From assembly GCA_050251615.1 (NCBI GenBank), contig JBFWMM010000013.1:1-60688 (forward strand): a stretch of 60,688 bases of DNA, written 5' to 3'. Origin of the DNA: Sedimentisphaera sp050251615. Its GTDB lineage: Bacteria > Planctomycetota > Phycisphaerae > Sedimentisphaerales > Sedimentisphaeraceae. Below, one piece after another: positions 1-8,894 of this stretch. Each line of letters opens with the position of its first letter. Positions within the stretch are counted from its first letter, which is position 1. Below the pieces are notes generated by a model that saw only the letters and a program-made list of their open reading frames with translations, ran no database searches and had not been told where the DNA came from. The translations under genes and the position numbers were made by a program.

Positions 1-21
1 ATTACAGATTGATGCGACGCC

Positions 22-88
22 GGCGCCTGCCGCCGGCAGAATTGTATTATCTTCGTGCTCTTCGCGGCCTTCGCGGTAAAATAAAAAC
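22..88 (+). repeat. Dispersed intergenic repeat, copy A
   Basis: About 65 bases that recur in inverted orientation at 13683-13749, inside the gspD-gspE spacer. The shared core includes TTGTATTATCTTCGTGCTCT followed by a second TTCG-rich stretch and GGTAAAA. Translated, it gives the LYYLRALR-type peptide often mis-called as protein in environmental genomes. The bases after it (about 108-187) are low-complexity: CACTAAG steps, GCGCAAGCGC and ATTCAAGATTCAA. I see no gene in 1-185. Confidence 0.75.
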
Positions 89-185
89 CTTAACGAACAA
101 AGTTTATAAACCACTAAGCGCACTAAGAAAGAGAAGAGCGCAAGCGCGGAGGGCGCAGAGAGAATTGCAGATTCAAGATTCAATA

Positions 186-1100
186 TTATCCGCGGATGAG
201 GGTTATCAGGTTCACCTCGCCCGGGCAATTGAGGCGGGCGGTGAGGCGGCTGCTTCCCGCGCCGGCGCTTGTGATGCCCTGAATCGAACGGTATTGCCAG
301 TGGCCGCGGCAGTAGTATCGCGGTGCTGTGCTGTTTGTGATAATCGGAATCCCGCCGGGCAGGCAAAACTGCCCCGCATGCGTATGTCCGCTTAGCATCA
401 TTGAAAAGCCGTGCTTTTCGGCGAGTTTGTAGTGGTGCGGCTTATGCGCCAGAAGCACCTTGAATTCCACACCGCTTCCGTGGGCGCTTTTGATCAGTGC
501 GTCCCAGTTTTCGTTGTTCTGATGGCTCTTTTCGCCAATCCCGGAGACGAGAATCTCCGCGCCCTTTTCACGGATTACGACCCCCTCGTTCACAAGGACG
601 TGCACGCCGAGATCTTCAAGGTGTTTTGCGATGAAGAGCGAATCGTGGTTGCCATATACAGCGAAAAGCTTATCTGTTTTGTGGCGTAGCTCCTGCACGA
701 GCGATGTGAGGTACCTGCAAACGAGCACGGGGAATTCCCCCTTGCCCCAGGCAAAATCGCCGCCTAAGAAACAGTAGTCGTAGTCCACATCGCGCACTTT
801 TTCAAGCAAAAGCTTGTGGAAATCGCCGCGTGCGGGGTAGTGCAGGTCTGATATAAACAGCACCTTCTTGCCGGAAAATGCCGCGGGCAGATTGGGAAAC
901 GCAAGCATATAGCGGCGCAGGCACAGGTTGAAGTATTCCTCACGTGAACGCTTCCACAGCCCCATGCCTTTGAGCAGCATCATGGCGGTGCGTTCGTAAA
1001 CGTCTCTCATTATGAGCGTGAGCTCTGTTTCTTTGTCCAATGGCAAACTTGAATTCCTTGCACTGATTAACCAACGCCAATTATAACCGATAAAACGCAC
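186..1100 (-). CDS. Calcineurin-like metallophosphoesterase
   Basis: Predicted two-metal phosphoesterase of the calcineurin-like (YaeI-type) family; substrate unknown. The family's metal-binding blocks appear in order in this 304-residue reading: D85-L-H87, GGD at 113-115, GNHD at 150-153, H219 in AHKPHH, and GHTH at 238-241. I see no signal peptide or membrane helix; the first 70 residues form a basic, family-variable lead-in. The start is unsure. The outermost start is GTG at 1100 with no clear ribosome site, and an ATG at 1010 would remove 30 residues without touching the catalytic core. It is divergent from enolase, with about 140 bp between them. The fold is certain; the role is not. Confidence 0.85.
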   Translation of the reverse strand: MRFIGYNWRWLISARNSSLPLDKETELTLIMRDVYERTAMMLLKGMGLWKRSREEYFNLCLRRYMLAFPNLPAAFSGKKVLFISDLHYPARGDFHKLLLEKVRDVDYDYCFLGGDFAWGKGEFPVLVCRYLTSLVQELRHKTDKLFAVYGNHDSLFIAKHLEDLGVHVLVNEGVVIREKGAEILVSGIGEKSHQNNENWDALIKSAHGSGVEFKVLLAHKPHHYKLAEKHGFSMMLSGHTHAGQFCLPGGIPIITNSTAPRYYCRGHWQYRSIQGITSAGAGSSRLTARLNCPGEVNLITLIRG

Positions 1101-1142
1101 AGTTTCAATGCCGCCAACACTACGCGCTACAGGCGGTTTTTC

Positions 1143-1170
1143 TTGACTTTACCCCACTATACGCTAAAAT
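1143..1170 (+). promoter_or_regulatory. Sigma70-type promoter of eno
   Basis: TTGACT (1143-1148), a 16-bp spacer and TAAAAT (1165-1170). Transcription would begin near 1177, about 67 nt before the enolase ATG. A GAAAGGA ribosome site lies at 1228-1234. Confidence 0.6.
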
Positions 1171-1243
1171 GTCTGCCGTATCTGTTTTCAGTCAGCTAAG
1201 AATAGTGCATGTATAACGCATATAATCGAAAGGACATATTGTA

Positions 1244-2542
1244 ATGTACGCTACCATAGTAGATGTAAGGGCGAGGGAAATCCTCGATTCACGCGGCAAT
1301 CCGACAGTTGAGGTTGATGTAATGCTCGACGACGGGTCAATGGGCCGTGCGGGAGTACCGAGCGGAGCCTCCACAGGCGCATTCGAGGCTTGCGAGCTTC
1401 GTGATGGCGATAAGAACCGCTACCTCGGCAAGGGCACCCTCAAAGCCGTTCAGAACGTAAACGAAGTCATCACTCCCGAACTCATCGGCATGAACGCCAT
1501 GGATCAGGAATCAATCGATAAGATGATGATTGAACTCGACGGCACCGACAACAAGAGCAAGCTCGGCGCGAACGCCATCCTCGGCGTATCTCTTGCAGTT
1601 GCCAAGGCAGCCGCAGACGCAGCAGGCCTTCCGCTCTACCGCTACATCGGCGGCAGCAACGCAAACATTCTTCCCGTTCCGATGATGAACATCCTCAACG
1701 GCGGCAAACATGCGGACAATAACGTTGACTTCCAGGAATTCATGGCAATGCCCGTCGGCGCGAAAAGCTTCGAGCAGGCGCTCCAGATGGGTGCGGAAGT
1801 TTTCCACACACTCAAGAAGGTTCTCGGCGACCGCGGCTACAACACAGCTGTTGGTGATGAGGGCGGCTTCGCTCCTTCGCTCAAGAGCAACGAAGAGGCT
1901 TGCGAAGTTATCGTGGAAGCAATCAAGAAGGCCGGTTACAAGGTAGGCGAAGAAATCGCTATCGCTCTTGACCCCGCCTCAACAGAAATGTGGGATGAAG
2001 AAAGCAACACATACAGCTTCTTCAAGAGCAACCCGGGCGCCAAGATCACCGGCAAGGAGATGGCCGCACACTGGGCAAGCTGGATCGAGAAGTACCCGAT
2101 CGTTTCAATCGAAGACGGCCTCGCCGAAGAAGACTGGGACGGCTGGAAGAAGTTTACAGAAGACTGCGGCGGCAAGTGCCAGCTCGTTGGCGACGACCTC
2201 TTCGTAACCAACAGCAAGCGCCTGGCCAAAGGCATCGAGATGGGCTGCGCAAACAGCATCCTCATCAAGGTTAACCAGATTGGCACTCTCACCGAGACAA
2301 TCGACGCTGTAAAGCTCGCTCAGCTCCACGGCTACACCGCCGTAATGAGCCACCGCTCAGGTGAGACAGAAGACGCAACAATCGCTGATCTCGCGGTAGC
2401 TCTCGGCTGCGGCCAGATCAAGACCGGCGCTCCGAGCCGCTCAGACCGCGTTGCGAAGTACAACCAGCTGCTCCGCATCAGCGAAGACCTCGGCGACAAC
2501 GCCAAGTACGGCAACTACACAATGCACTGTCTGAAGAAGTAA
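1244..2542 (+). CDS. eno: Enolase
   Basis: Converts 2-phosphoglycerate to phosphoenolpyruvate with loss of water, in the cytoplasm, as the penultimate step of glycolysis. The 432-residue length matches bacterial enolases. The N-terminal segment ILDSRGNPTVEVDV, the SGASTG loop, the signature ILIKVNQIGTLTET and the late active-site block SHRSGETED are all intact. The ATG start follows a GAAAGGA ribosome site. The gene is monocistronic: promoter 67 nt upstream of the start codon, strong hairpin terminator directly after the stop, and uvrB convergent beyond it. Its many GGC, CTC and AAG codons suggest high expression. Confidence 0.99.
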   Translation: MYATIVDVRAREILDSRGNPTVEVDVMLDDGSMGRAGVPSGASTGAFEACELRDGDKNRYLGKGTLKAVQNVNEVITPELIGMNAMDQESIDKMMIELDGTDNKSKLGANAILGVSLAVAKAAADAAGLPLYRYIGGSNANILPVPMMNILNGGKHADNNVDFQEFMAMPVGAKSFEQALQMGAEVFHTLKKVLGDRGYNTAVGDEGGFAPSLKSNEEACEVIVEAIKKAGYKVGEEIAIALDPASTEMWDEESNTYSFFKSNPGAKITGKEMAAHWASWIEKYPIVSIEDGLAEEDWDGWKKFTEDCGGKCQLVGDDLFVTNSKRLAKGIEMGCANSILIKVNQIGTLTETIDAVKLAQLHGYTAVMSHRSGETEDATIADLAVALGCGQIKTGAPSRSDRVAKYNQLLRISEDLGDNAKYGNYTMHCLKK

Positions 2543-2564
2543 TTCTTCGCGCGATAAGCAATCC

Positions 2565-2602
2565 AAAGGGGTGCAGCGTTGCAAAACGCCGCGCCCTTTT
2601 TT
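2565..2602 (+). terminator. Rho-independent terminator of eno
   Basis: AAAGGG pairs with CCCTTT. The inner stem GCGTT/AACGC is closed by a GCAA tetraloop, and the hairpin is followed by a run of T. It lies 22 bp after the enolase stop codon. Confidence 0.85.
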
Positions 2603-2641
2603 CGTATGCGCGGTGCAGAAAAGCCGTCTCGCGACGAATCG

Positions 2642-4618
2642 TTATTTGAGCCTTGGCAGGGAGTCGAGCTCTTTGAGCCTGTCGCGCAGGCGTGCGGCCT
2701 TCTCGAAATCGAGCGCCTCGGCGGCCTGCATCATTTCCTTCTCCAGCATGGCAACCATCTCGGCTTTATCATATTCGCGCTCATCCATGCTCACCGCCTT
2801 CCGTGCGGTCTTTCTCGCTTTGAGTGTGTCTGTGAGCGAGGTGCGGATGGCCTTTTTGATCGTCTCGGGGGTAATGTTATGCTTTTCGTTGTACGCCTGC
2901 TGCACAAGGCGCCTGCGGTCGGTCTCATCTATCGCTTTCTGCATTGAGGGCGTGATTTTGTCGCCGTAGAGCAAGACCATCGAGTTTACGTTTCGAGCCG
3001 CGCGGCCGATTGTCTGGATGAGGCTTGTTTCGCTTCGCAGGAAGCCCTCCTTATCGGCATCGAGAATGGCAACCAATGACACCTCCGGCAAATCAAGCCC
3101 CTCGCGAAGCAGGTTGATGCCGATAAGCACATCAAAATCGCCCCTGCGCAGGTCGCGCAGGATGTCCACACGCTCCATCGCATCAATCTCGCTGTGCAGA
3201 TACTTGCAACGAATGCCCTGCTGTTGGAAGTATGCCGAGAGGTCTTCGGCGAGGCGCTTTGTAAGCACGGTAACAAGTACCCTTTCGCCGGCATCGGCGC
3301 GGGCGATTATTTCCCGCTCCAGATTATGCACCTGATCCTTCGCCGCCCGCACCTCTATAACAGGGTCGAGCAGACCTGTCGGACGGATAATCTGCTGCAC
3401 AATCTCGCCGCCGGTGAGCTGAAGCTCATAATCGGATGGTGTCGCGGATACATATACTGTGCTTCCCGGGCGCTTCTCAAACTCCTCGAAACGCAGCGGG
3501 CGATTGTCCAGCGCGCTCGGCAGACGGAAGCCGTGTTCCACAAGCACGCTTTTGCGGCTACGGTCGCCGGCGTACATCGCGCGCACCTGCGGCAATGTTA
3601 CGTGAGATTCATCGATGAACATTATGAAGTCTTCGGGGAAGTAGTCCAGGAGGGTAAATGGCTTGCCGCCCGGCTCAAGGCCCGATAGATGACGGGCGTA
3701 GTTTTCGATGCCGCTGCAAAAGCCCACCTCCTTTATCATCTCCATATCGTATCTGGTGCGCGCTTCGAGGCGCTGGGCTTCGAGCAGCTTGCCCTGCGAG
3801 CGGAATTCGAGCAGCCTTTCATCAAGCTCCGCCTCGATACCCGCAAGCGCCGCTTCGATGCGGTCTTCAGGCATAATGTAATGCGCGGAGGGATAAATAA
3901 ACAGCTGATTCTCCTCGGCGAGGCTGTCTCCCGTGAGCGGGTTTATGTATTGCAGACGCTCGATTTCATCGCCAAAAAACTCAATACGCACAGCATATGA
4001 CTCATAGGCCGGCCATATCTCAACCACATCCCCGCGCACGCGGAACGTGCCGCGGTGAAAGTCGATGTCGTTGCGGTCGTAGAGGACTTCGGCGAAGCGG
4101 CCGAGGAGGTCGTCTCGCTCGATTATATCGCCGACGAACACGGGCACAACGCTGCGCTTGTATTCCTCCGGCGAGCCGAGACCGTATATGCAGGAAACGC
4201 TCGAAATCACGATGACATCATCGCGGGTTAGCAGGCTGGTCGTCGCGGCGAGGCGCAGGCGGTCGAGGTCGTCGTTGCGCGAGGCGTCCTTCTCAATGTA
4301 AATATCGCGCTGCGGGATGTACGCCTCGGGCTGGTAGTAATCATAATAGCTCACGAAGTACTCGACAGCGTTGTCGGGGAAAAGCTCCTTCATCTCTTCG
4401 TAGAGCTGGGCGGCAAGGGTCTTGTTGTGTGAGATGATCAGCGCGGGCTTGCGCACAATATCAATGACATTCGCCATGGTAAACGTTTTGCCCGTGCCCG
4501 TGGCGCCGAGAAGCACCTGATGCCGCTTTCCGGCGTTGATTCCGTCAACAAGCTTCGCTATCGCGGCGGGCTGATCACCAGCCGGCTTGAATTTACTTTT
4601 GAGCTTGAACTGAGACAT
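2642..4618 (-). CDS. uvrB: Excinuclease ABC subunit B
   Basis: Damage-verifying helicase-like subunit of nucleotide excision repair; it receives DNA from UvrA and recruits UvrC. The 658 residues match the family length. Seen in order: Walker A GATGTGKTFT near residue 40, the YYDYYQPEAY beta-hairpin near 95 that inserts at lesions, helicase motifs including DESHV and QTIGRAARN, and a C-terminal UVR motif (residues about 618-653) of the kind that contacts UvrC. The start is ATG with AGGAG about 10 nt upstream. It is convergent with eno and lies downstream of gspM on the same strand, separated by 176 bp of repeat-bearing DNA, so it probably has its own promoter. Confidence 0.98.
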   Translation of the reverse strand: MSQFKLKSKFKPAGDQPAAIAKLVDGINAGKRHQVLLGATGTGKTFTMANVIDIVRKPALIISHNKTLAAQLYEEMKELFPDNAVEYFVSYYDYYQPEAYIPQRDIYIEKDASRNDDLDRLRLAATTSLLTRDDVIVISSVSCIYGLGSPEEYKRSVVPVFVGDIIERDDLLGRFAEVLYDRNDIDFHRGTFRVRGDVVEIWPAYESYAVRIEFFGDEIERLQYINPLTGDSLAEENQLFIYPSAHYIMPEDRIEAALAGIEAELDERLLEFRSQGKLLEAQRLEARTRYDMEMIKEVGFCSGIENYARHLSGLEPGGKPFTLLDYFPEDFIMFIDESHVTLPQVRAMYAGDRSRKSVLVEHGFRLPSALDNRPLRFEEFEKRPGSTVYVSATPSDYELQLTGGEIVQQIIRPTGLLDPVIEVRAAKDQVHNLEREIIARADAGERVLVTVLTKRLAEDLSAYFQQQGIRCKYLHSEIDAMERVDILRDLRRGDFDVLIGINLLREGLDLPEVSLVAILDADKEGFLRSETSLIQTIGRAARNVNSMVLLYGDKITPSMQKAIDETDRRRLVQQAYNEKHNITPETIKKAIRTSLTDTLKARKTARKAVSMDEREYDKAEMVAMLEKEMMQAAEALDFEKAARLRDRLKELDSLPRLK

Positions 4619-4683
4619 TTTTTCAATCTCTCCTGTCTAAACGACGTGCAGATTTTCTCACATCCTACGAACCACTCCAATCA

Positions 4684-4775
4684 CGGCTTTTGTTGTCAGC
4701 CTGACTTCACCAACATCGGTTGGTACTTGCGAGGGCCCTGTCAACAGCGGAGGCGCGCAAACGCCCCACACTCAG
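4684..4775 (+). repeat. Dispersed copy of the 31.6-kb repeat family
   Basis: The gspM-uvrB spacer contains TTCACCAACATCGG followed by CAGCGGAGGCGCGCAAACGC. This matches the junction of the 147-bp tandem repeat at 31614-31937 with a few changes, including the GGCGC-GCAA-(G/A)CGCC hairpin. It is therefore a single diverged copy of that family. No gene is seen in 4619-4794. Confidence 0.65.
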
Positions 4776-4794
4776 GGCACGGTGAATCGCGCCT

Positions 4795-5295
4795 CTACTT
4801 ATCCGTATGCGTGAAGCGAAGAGTCGCTTTCCAGTCGTCATCGCCATCATTGGCCATAAGACGAAGCGAATCGACCTCAAGCCCGGGCCATGTTTCAAGG
4901 AACTCGGTAATAAACGAGGTGAAACGTAGCATATCAATCGTCTTTATCGTCATCGTGGCGCCCTGCGTGGTACGGTTGCTGCGCTTAATCACAGCCTCGG
5001 TGCGTATATCGTAATCTGCGGCCTTAATACCATGCTTGACAGCCAGCTTGTCGATTGCGGTTGTGTATTGGAATTTGCCGATCTCCTTGCGCGATTCGCT
5101 GAATTTCAGGCGGGCAGGGTCAAGTTGGTAAATTTCCTCGCAAAACGCCAGCACCTTCTCGCCGCCCTCTATGCTCTTCTCCAACCGCGCCTCACTGCGC
5201 GGAACAAGCACGAGACTCGCCACAAGATACCACAAAACCGCAAGGCCCAGCAGGCCGAGGCATACGAAATGTACTTTTATCTTACTTTCATTCAT
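4795..5295 (-). CDS. gspM: T2SS inner-membrane protein, GspM-like
   Basis: Small bitopic inner-membrane protein (166 residues from this start) in the GspM position, last gene of the type II secretion operon. One N-terminal membrane helix (HFVCLGLLGLAVLWYLVASLVL) is followed by a periplasmic region with a short coiled-coil-like stretch and a ferredoxin-like-sized C-terminal domain, as in GspM/PilO proteins. An ATG at 5313 overlaps the gspL stop, but the ATG at 5295 has AGGAGGT 5-7 nt upstream and gives the expected MNESK start. GspM proteins are poorly conserved, so the name rests on size, topology and position after gspL. Family role: stabilises GspL and links the ATPase platform to the pseudopilus. 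Confidence 0.7.
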   Translation of the reverse strand: MNESKIKVHFVCLGLLGLAVLWYLVASLVLVPRSEARLEKSIEGGEKVLAFCEEIYQLDPARLKFSESRKEIGKFQYTTAIDKLAVKHGIKAADYDIRTEAVIKRSNRTTQGATMTIKTIDMLRFTSFITEFLETWPGLEVDSLRLMANDGDDDWKATLRFTHTDK

Positions 5296-5309
5296 TGCTG
5301 TACCTCCTC

Positions 5310-6704
5310 TCATTTCTTAACGTTCAGATTGAGTGTAAAGCTGTCTTCGGTGCCGACCTGCTTGAGGGATTCCTGCGAACGCTCAAGGTTTATGTGCTTG
5401 TCAACCTCTGAAAGCAGCAACTGCGTATCTCGGCGGCTCTTCGTGCTGCCGTCAAGGCGTAGAGCCGTAGTGGTTATGTTAATAGAATCCAGCTTCACCG
5501 GTGAAGAATACGGCATGGAGTTTATGATTTCCAGCGCAAATTGCAGGCGCGTCGGCACGGAATCCACATCGGCAGTTTCGCCGGCCTTGATGCGCTTGAG
5601 CCTGCTTACCTGCGTTCGCATATCGAGCGATGCCATACCGATGCTCTTCATCGTAGCGCCTTTCATTGCGTAAGAGTACTCCTCGGCAATCTTCTCCTCA
5701 ATCACGTTCGATGCGCGGCTGAGCATACCTGCTGTGAGCGTGGCTCGCCAAGCAAACACCCCCACAACGATTGTGGCAGCGATAAATAGCGTGGAAAGGG
5801 AGAATCTGACAATGCGCTTTCTGCCCTGAAATGACGAGAAATCAGCGCGGAAGTCTGTGGTTACGTTTTGAGGCGGGCGAATCGAAGCTGAATAAATCAG
5901 AGCGCCAAAGGCCTGCTCGGGCGCGCCATCGGCCTCTGTGCAGGCAAACAAATCACCAAGCTCAATTACTTCCGTTTCTATATCAGTTGCTCGCGAAACA
6001 GTTTCGGCGGCCGCACACTGCCCGGTCAGATAAATCTTACTTACCTTCTCGCCAAGGTTTGCGGTGAGGATGGTCATACGGATATTGCGAGCTGCCGCCT
6101 CTTCGCTTCCCGAGGCGCAGGTGAATGAGCGGATGTAATCGAAGCCACCCTGCCTGCCTGTTACCGCGATATAGCCCCTGCCGCCAGCGAAAGCCGCGAT
6201 AAGAGCGGAGCCCTCTGCCGGCATTTCCACCCTCCCCGCGAGCAACCTCATAAGGCTCACAGAATCAGGCTCTATCACTTCAGGGTCTATGCCGTTTGCC
6301 TGAAGGTCTTTCAGGATAGCCTGAAGCGCCGCTTTTTTTGCCGTGAACACAGTAACGGTTGTGCCATCGGGCTCGGTGGCGTTTACGAGGTAGGACGTGG
6401 CGAGGCTGAACACGTTATCTCCAACCAGGTCTTCCACATCATATTTGATTGTACGCGAGAGACGGCGCGCGTCAGTGAAGGCGCTCTTTACGCTGTGCTG
6501 CACAAACTTCGAGCTGTCGAGAATCAGGCCCGCATAGTCGATGCTTATGTTCAACGAGGCAAGCTTCTCCGCAAGCCGCTCGCCTATGCCGCGCGGTTCT
6601 TCTTCTGCGGACGCGGAAAGCGTAAAGCTCTGTTCGAGAGCCTGCGCCGAGCAAATCGACACGACCACTTCTTCGCCATAATATATGCCTATGTTTTTTT
6701 TCAT
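5310..6704 (-). CDS. gspL: T2SS platform protein, GspL/PilM-like
   Basis: Bitopic protein of 464 residues expected to anchor the GspE ATPase to the inner membrane. The first ~290 residues look like the actin-like cytoplasmic fold of GspL/PilM (KNIGIYYGEEVVVSI start; GRGYIAVTGRQGGFDYIRSF in the middle). One membrane helix follows at about 302-322 (FSLSTLFIAATIVVGVFAW). The periplasmic C-terminal domain (about 375-464) has a PilN-like pattern: FALEIINSMP..VKLDSINIT. It sits 26 bp after gspK, and its stop overlaps an alternative gspM start. Assignment is by topology and operon position as well as sequence character; sequence conservation in this family is low. Confidence 0.75.
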   Translation of the reverse strand: MKKNIGIYYGEEVVVSICSAQALEQSFTLSASAEEEPRGIGERLAEKLASLNISIDYAGLILDSSKFVQHSVKSAFTDARRLSRTIKYDVEDLVGDNVFSLATSYLVNATEPDGTTVTVFTAKKAALQAILKDLQANGIDPEVIEPDSVSLMRLLAGRVEMPAEGSALIAAFAGGRGYIAVTGRQGGFDYIRSFTCASGSEEAAARNIRMTILTANLGEKVSKIYLTGQCAAAETVSRATDIETEVIELGDLFACTEADGAPEQAFGALIYSASIRPPQNVTTDFRADFSSFQGRKRIVRFSLSTLFIAATIVVGVFAWRATLTAGMLSRASNVIEEKIAEEYSYAMKGATMKSIGMASLDMRTQVSRLKRIKAGETADVDSVPTRLQFALEIINSMPYSSPVKLDSINITTTALRLDGSTKSRRDTQLLLSEVDKHINLERSQESLKQVGTEDSFTLNLNVKK

Positions 6705-6730
6705 TTTTCGCTTCCTGTGCTTATCATATA

Positions 6731-8107
6731 TTAATGATAAACGGTTGCAATTTTAACAAATTTTCTATCCGACCTCATTATTGCCGTTGTTGATTGCGAA
6801 ACGGCGTTGCCGCATTTCGCCTCCACATGTATTGTCCAACAATTGCTGCGGAAAACCATCCGCTCTTTGCATTTATCCAGCGACACCGAATAGCTGTAAA
6901 GCCTGTTGCGCAGCTCCTGATACGTATCGAACGGCTTGTTTATACGCTCTCTTATGATCTCATCGGCGATTTTCGTCTCATCTCCGCCGTAACAGAACAG
7001 AGCTTCGAGAATATGCCGCGGCGCAGTATTCACATTAACCTGCTGCGTGCCCCAGAGCCCGAGATACTTCGCGGCGTTCTCCTGACGGTTCTCGGTTTGG
7101 ATATAGTCGCGTGAAAGCCCCTGCACATCAAACACCGAGCGCAGGAGGTACATATAATCCATATAAAGCTCGTTCTCTCCGCGGTCAACCTTCATCTGAC
7201 GCGTGCGAGTTGTGAAAACGCTCTTGCGCTTGCCATCTTCGTCTTTGACAACCGAGCGGGTTTTGAAATTTTCATTTTTTGTTACCTTGCCCGCATCCAT
7301 GCCAACGGTAAACGGCTTGATCTTGCGCCCTTTCTCAGCAGACTCAAAAAACCGCTGCTGCTCAGTCTCGCTGAGGCCCATCCATTCGGCAAATATCAAC
7401 CCCGAAACTTCCGTTTCGGCGGCGGTTTTGGTATCGTCTTCCAGCATCCATACGAGCGGATACTTGGCGTTTTCGTCCTCAATGCTCACGGTAATAACCG
7501 CCTCGCCAAGCTCAATCTCCAGCGGCTTTATAATCTGCGGCCAGTCAAAGCCATAGGGCCCGGGCACTGTGAGCTGCTCAATTTCCTCAGGCGACAGAGG
7601 GGTGGAGAGTTTTTCGACAATCGCGAGATTTCCACCCGCGTTAAGCGCGATTTTTTCGTAATCTTCAACGTTCTCGGCGTTTGAGAAACCTGTGAGCGAA
7701 TCTACAATCTCATCTATGAGCTGCGTAACATCTTCATCGGTATCCACGGGGGCAAATGTGCCCTCAGTACGGAAGATGTCGAGCCGCTCGGCCTTGCGCT
7801 CCTCAACGGCCTCTGCAAGCTGCTGCTGCAAAATGGCGTAATCCTCTTCGTCATAAGCGAATACATCCGAGAAGTCGGGCAGCATCGCTCTGCTTTGAAG
7901 CTTGAAGGTAACGCGCTGTTGAAACTCCTCCTGCGCCCAGCGCGTGCCGGAATCGCAGGCGTACCTTGCCTTAGTGTAGTTGATGAGGTAGTTGTGCCGG
8001 CGCTGGCGGGCGCTCATCTTCGAGACGGCAACATACGTAACCGAGATGAGAATCGACATCACGAGCATCGTTACAATCAGCGCTATACCGCGGCGGTTAT
8101 TCTTCAT
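6731..8107 (-). CDS. gspK: T2SS minor pseudopilin GspK
   Basis: Large minor pseudopilin, 458 residues, expected at the pseudopilus tip with GspI and GspJ. The leader MKNNRRG is followed by the hydrophobic helix IALIVTMLVMSILISV. The glutamate at +5 found in other pseudopilins is absent, as is usual for GspK. The large soluble domain contains the late block LGLWGTQQVNVNTAPRHIL and a helix-hairpin-helix-like end, both typical of GspK (PF03934). The ATG at 8107 gives the correct prepilin leader; upstream in-frame starts would add an untypical basic extension. It overlaps the end of gspJ by 11 nt, which suggests coupled translation. Confidence 0.9.
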   Translation of the reverse strand: MKNNRRGIALIVTMLVMSILISVTYVAVSKMSARQRRHNYLINYTKARYACDSGTRWAQEEFQQRVTFKLQSRAMLPDFSDVFAYDEEDYAILQQQLAEAVEERKAERLDIFRTEGTFAPVDTDEDVTQLIDEIVDSLTGFSNAENVEDYEKIALNAGGNLAIVEKLSTPLSPEEIEQLTVPGPYGFDWPQIIKPLEIELGEAVITVSIEDENAKYPLVWMLEDDTKTAAETEVSGLIFAEWMGLSETEQQRFFESAEKGRKIKPFTVGMDAGKVTKNENFKTRSVVKDEDGKRKSVFTTRTRQMKVDRGENELYMDYMYLLRSVFDVQGLSRDYIQTENRQENAAKYLGLWGTQQVNVNTAPRHILEALFCYGGDETKIADEIIRERINKPFDTYQELRNRLYSYSVSLDKCKERMVFRSNCWTIHVEAKCGNAVSQSTTAIMRSDRKFVKIATVYH

Positions 8108-8894
8108 CGGAGGCCTCCTCTGCCGCGGCCGGCTCTTCTCCTGTGTATTCCTCGCCTGTGGCTGAATCGTCTTCGAGGCCTGCAAGTTCGTCTTCGAGAA
8201 GCTCATCGTACTCTTCTTCAAGGTTTTTATTGAGTAATCTGTACTGATATTCTTTGGCGCGGTTAACGGAAATCGTACGCCGCATTATGTCCTCATCGGG
8301 TACAATCCAGTCTCCGGTTACATCCTCTATCGGCTCCGCGAATGAAATTTCGGCGATGAGGCCGGCGGGTAGCGCGTCTGTTGCCCAGCTCTCGGATACA
8401 TCATCGCCATTCAGCGCGTTAACGTTGAAGTGTGTGGCTTCTGTGCAAACGGGCACATAAATCTCTTTGTCCGGCTCGGCCTGCTGCTCCGTACTTACGA
8501 GAGTGTCTTCGAGAAGTAAGCCGCTGTGGCAGCGGTATATAACGATAAGTCCCGTATCGGGGTTGTAGTCACTCTGCCAGATTATACGGCGGTATTTGCG
8601 CTTCGATTCACCTTTGGCCACAAAATAGTTTTCCATCTCAAGACGCATAATCTCGGCGCCGTTTTGGGTATGCTTGCTGAGTTTGAAAGTCGTGTTGGTG
8701 TCGGAAGAGATGGAATCGATGTCCTCGGCGAGCTTCTGCAAAACCTCCCTTGAGCCTGCATTCTGCGTAAGCTCGGTATCGATCTGCACGGAGGCATTCA
8801 GGCACACCTGAAGCAGAGAGAGAGAGGCGATGAGAATCAGCGCTGTAACCGCAAGCGCGGCGAGAAGCTCGTAGAGTGTGAGGGCTTTTCTCAT
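8097..8894 (-). CDS. gspJ: T2SS minor pseudopilin GspJ
   Basis: Minor pseudopilin of 265 residues. The short leader MRKA precedes LTLYELLAALAVTALILIA, which has the conserved Glu at +5; Ala replaces the usual Gly at -1, a change prepilin peptidases can tolerate. The family role is to form the I-J-K tip complex of the periplasmic pseudopilus. The last ~45 residues are very acidic (EEEYDELLEDELAGLEDD and a Glu-rich tail) and probably disordered, which is unusual. The start ATG overlaps the gspI stop as ATGA, and the 3' end overlaps gspK by 11 nt. Confidence 0.85.
   Translation of the reverse strand: MRKALTLYELLAALAVTALILIASLSLLQVCLNASVQIDTELTQNAGSREVLQKLAEDIDSISSDTNTTFKLSKHTQNGAEIMRLEMENYFVAKGESKRKYRRIIWQSDYNPDTGLIVIYRCHSGLLLEDTLVSTEQQAEPDKEIYVPVCTEATHFNVNALNGDDVSESWATDALPAGLIAEISFAEPIEDVTGDWIVPDEDIMRRTISVNRAKEYQYRLLNKNLEEEYDELLEDELAGLEDDSATGEEYTGEEPAAAEEASDEE

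Noticed and set aside
9..395. 128-codon frame at the left edge
   Set aside because: It is translated dispersed repeat that then runs antisense to the phosphoesterase gene.
1114..1140. Terminator-like CCGCC/GGCGG hairpin upstream of the eno promoter
   Set aside because: It has a T run on the plus strand, but no plus-strand gene ends there; the stem is only 5 bp with a long loop.
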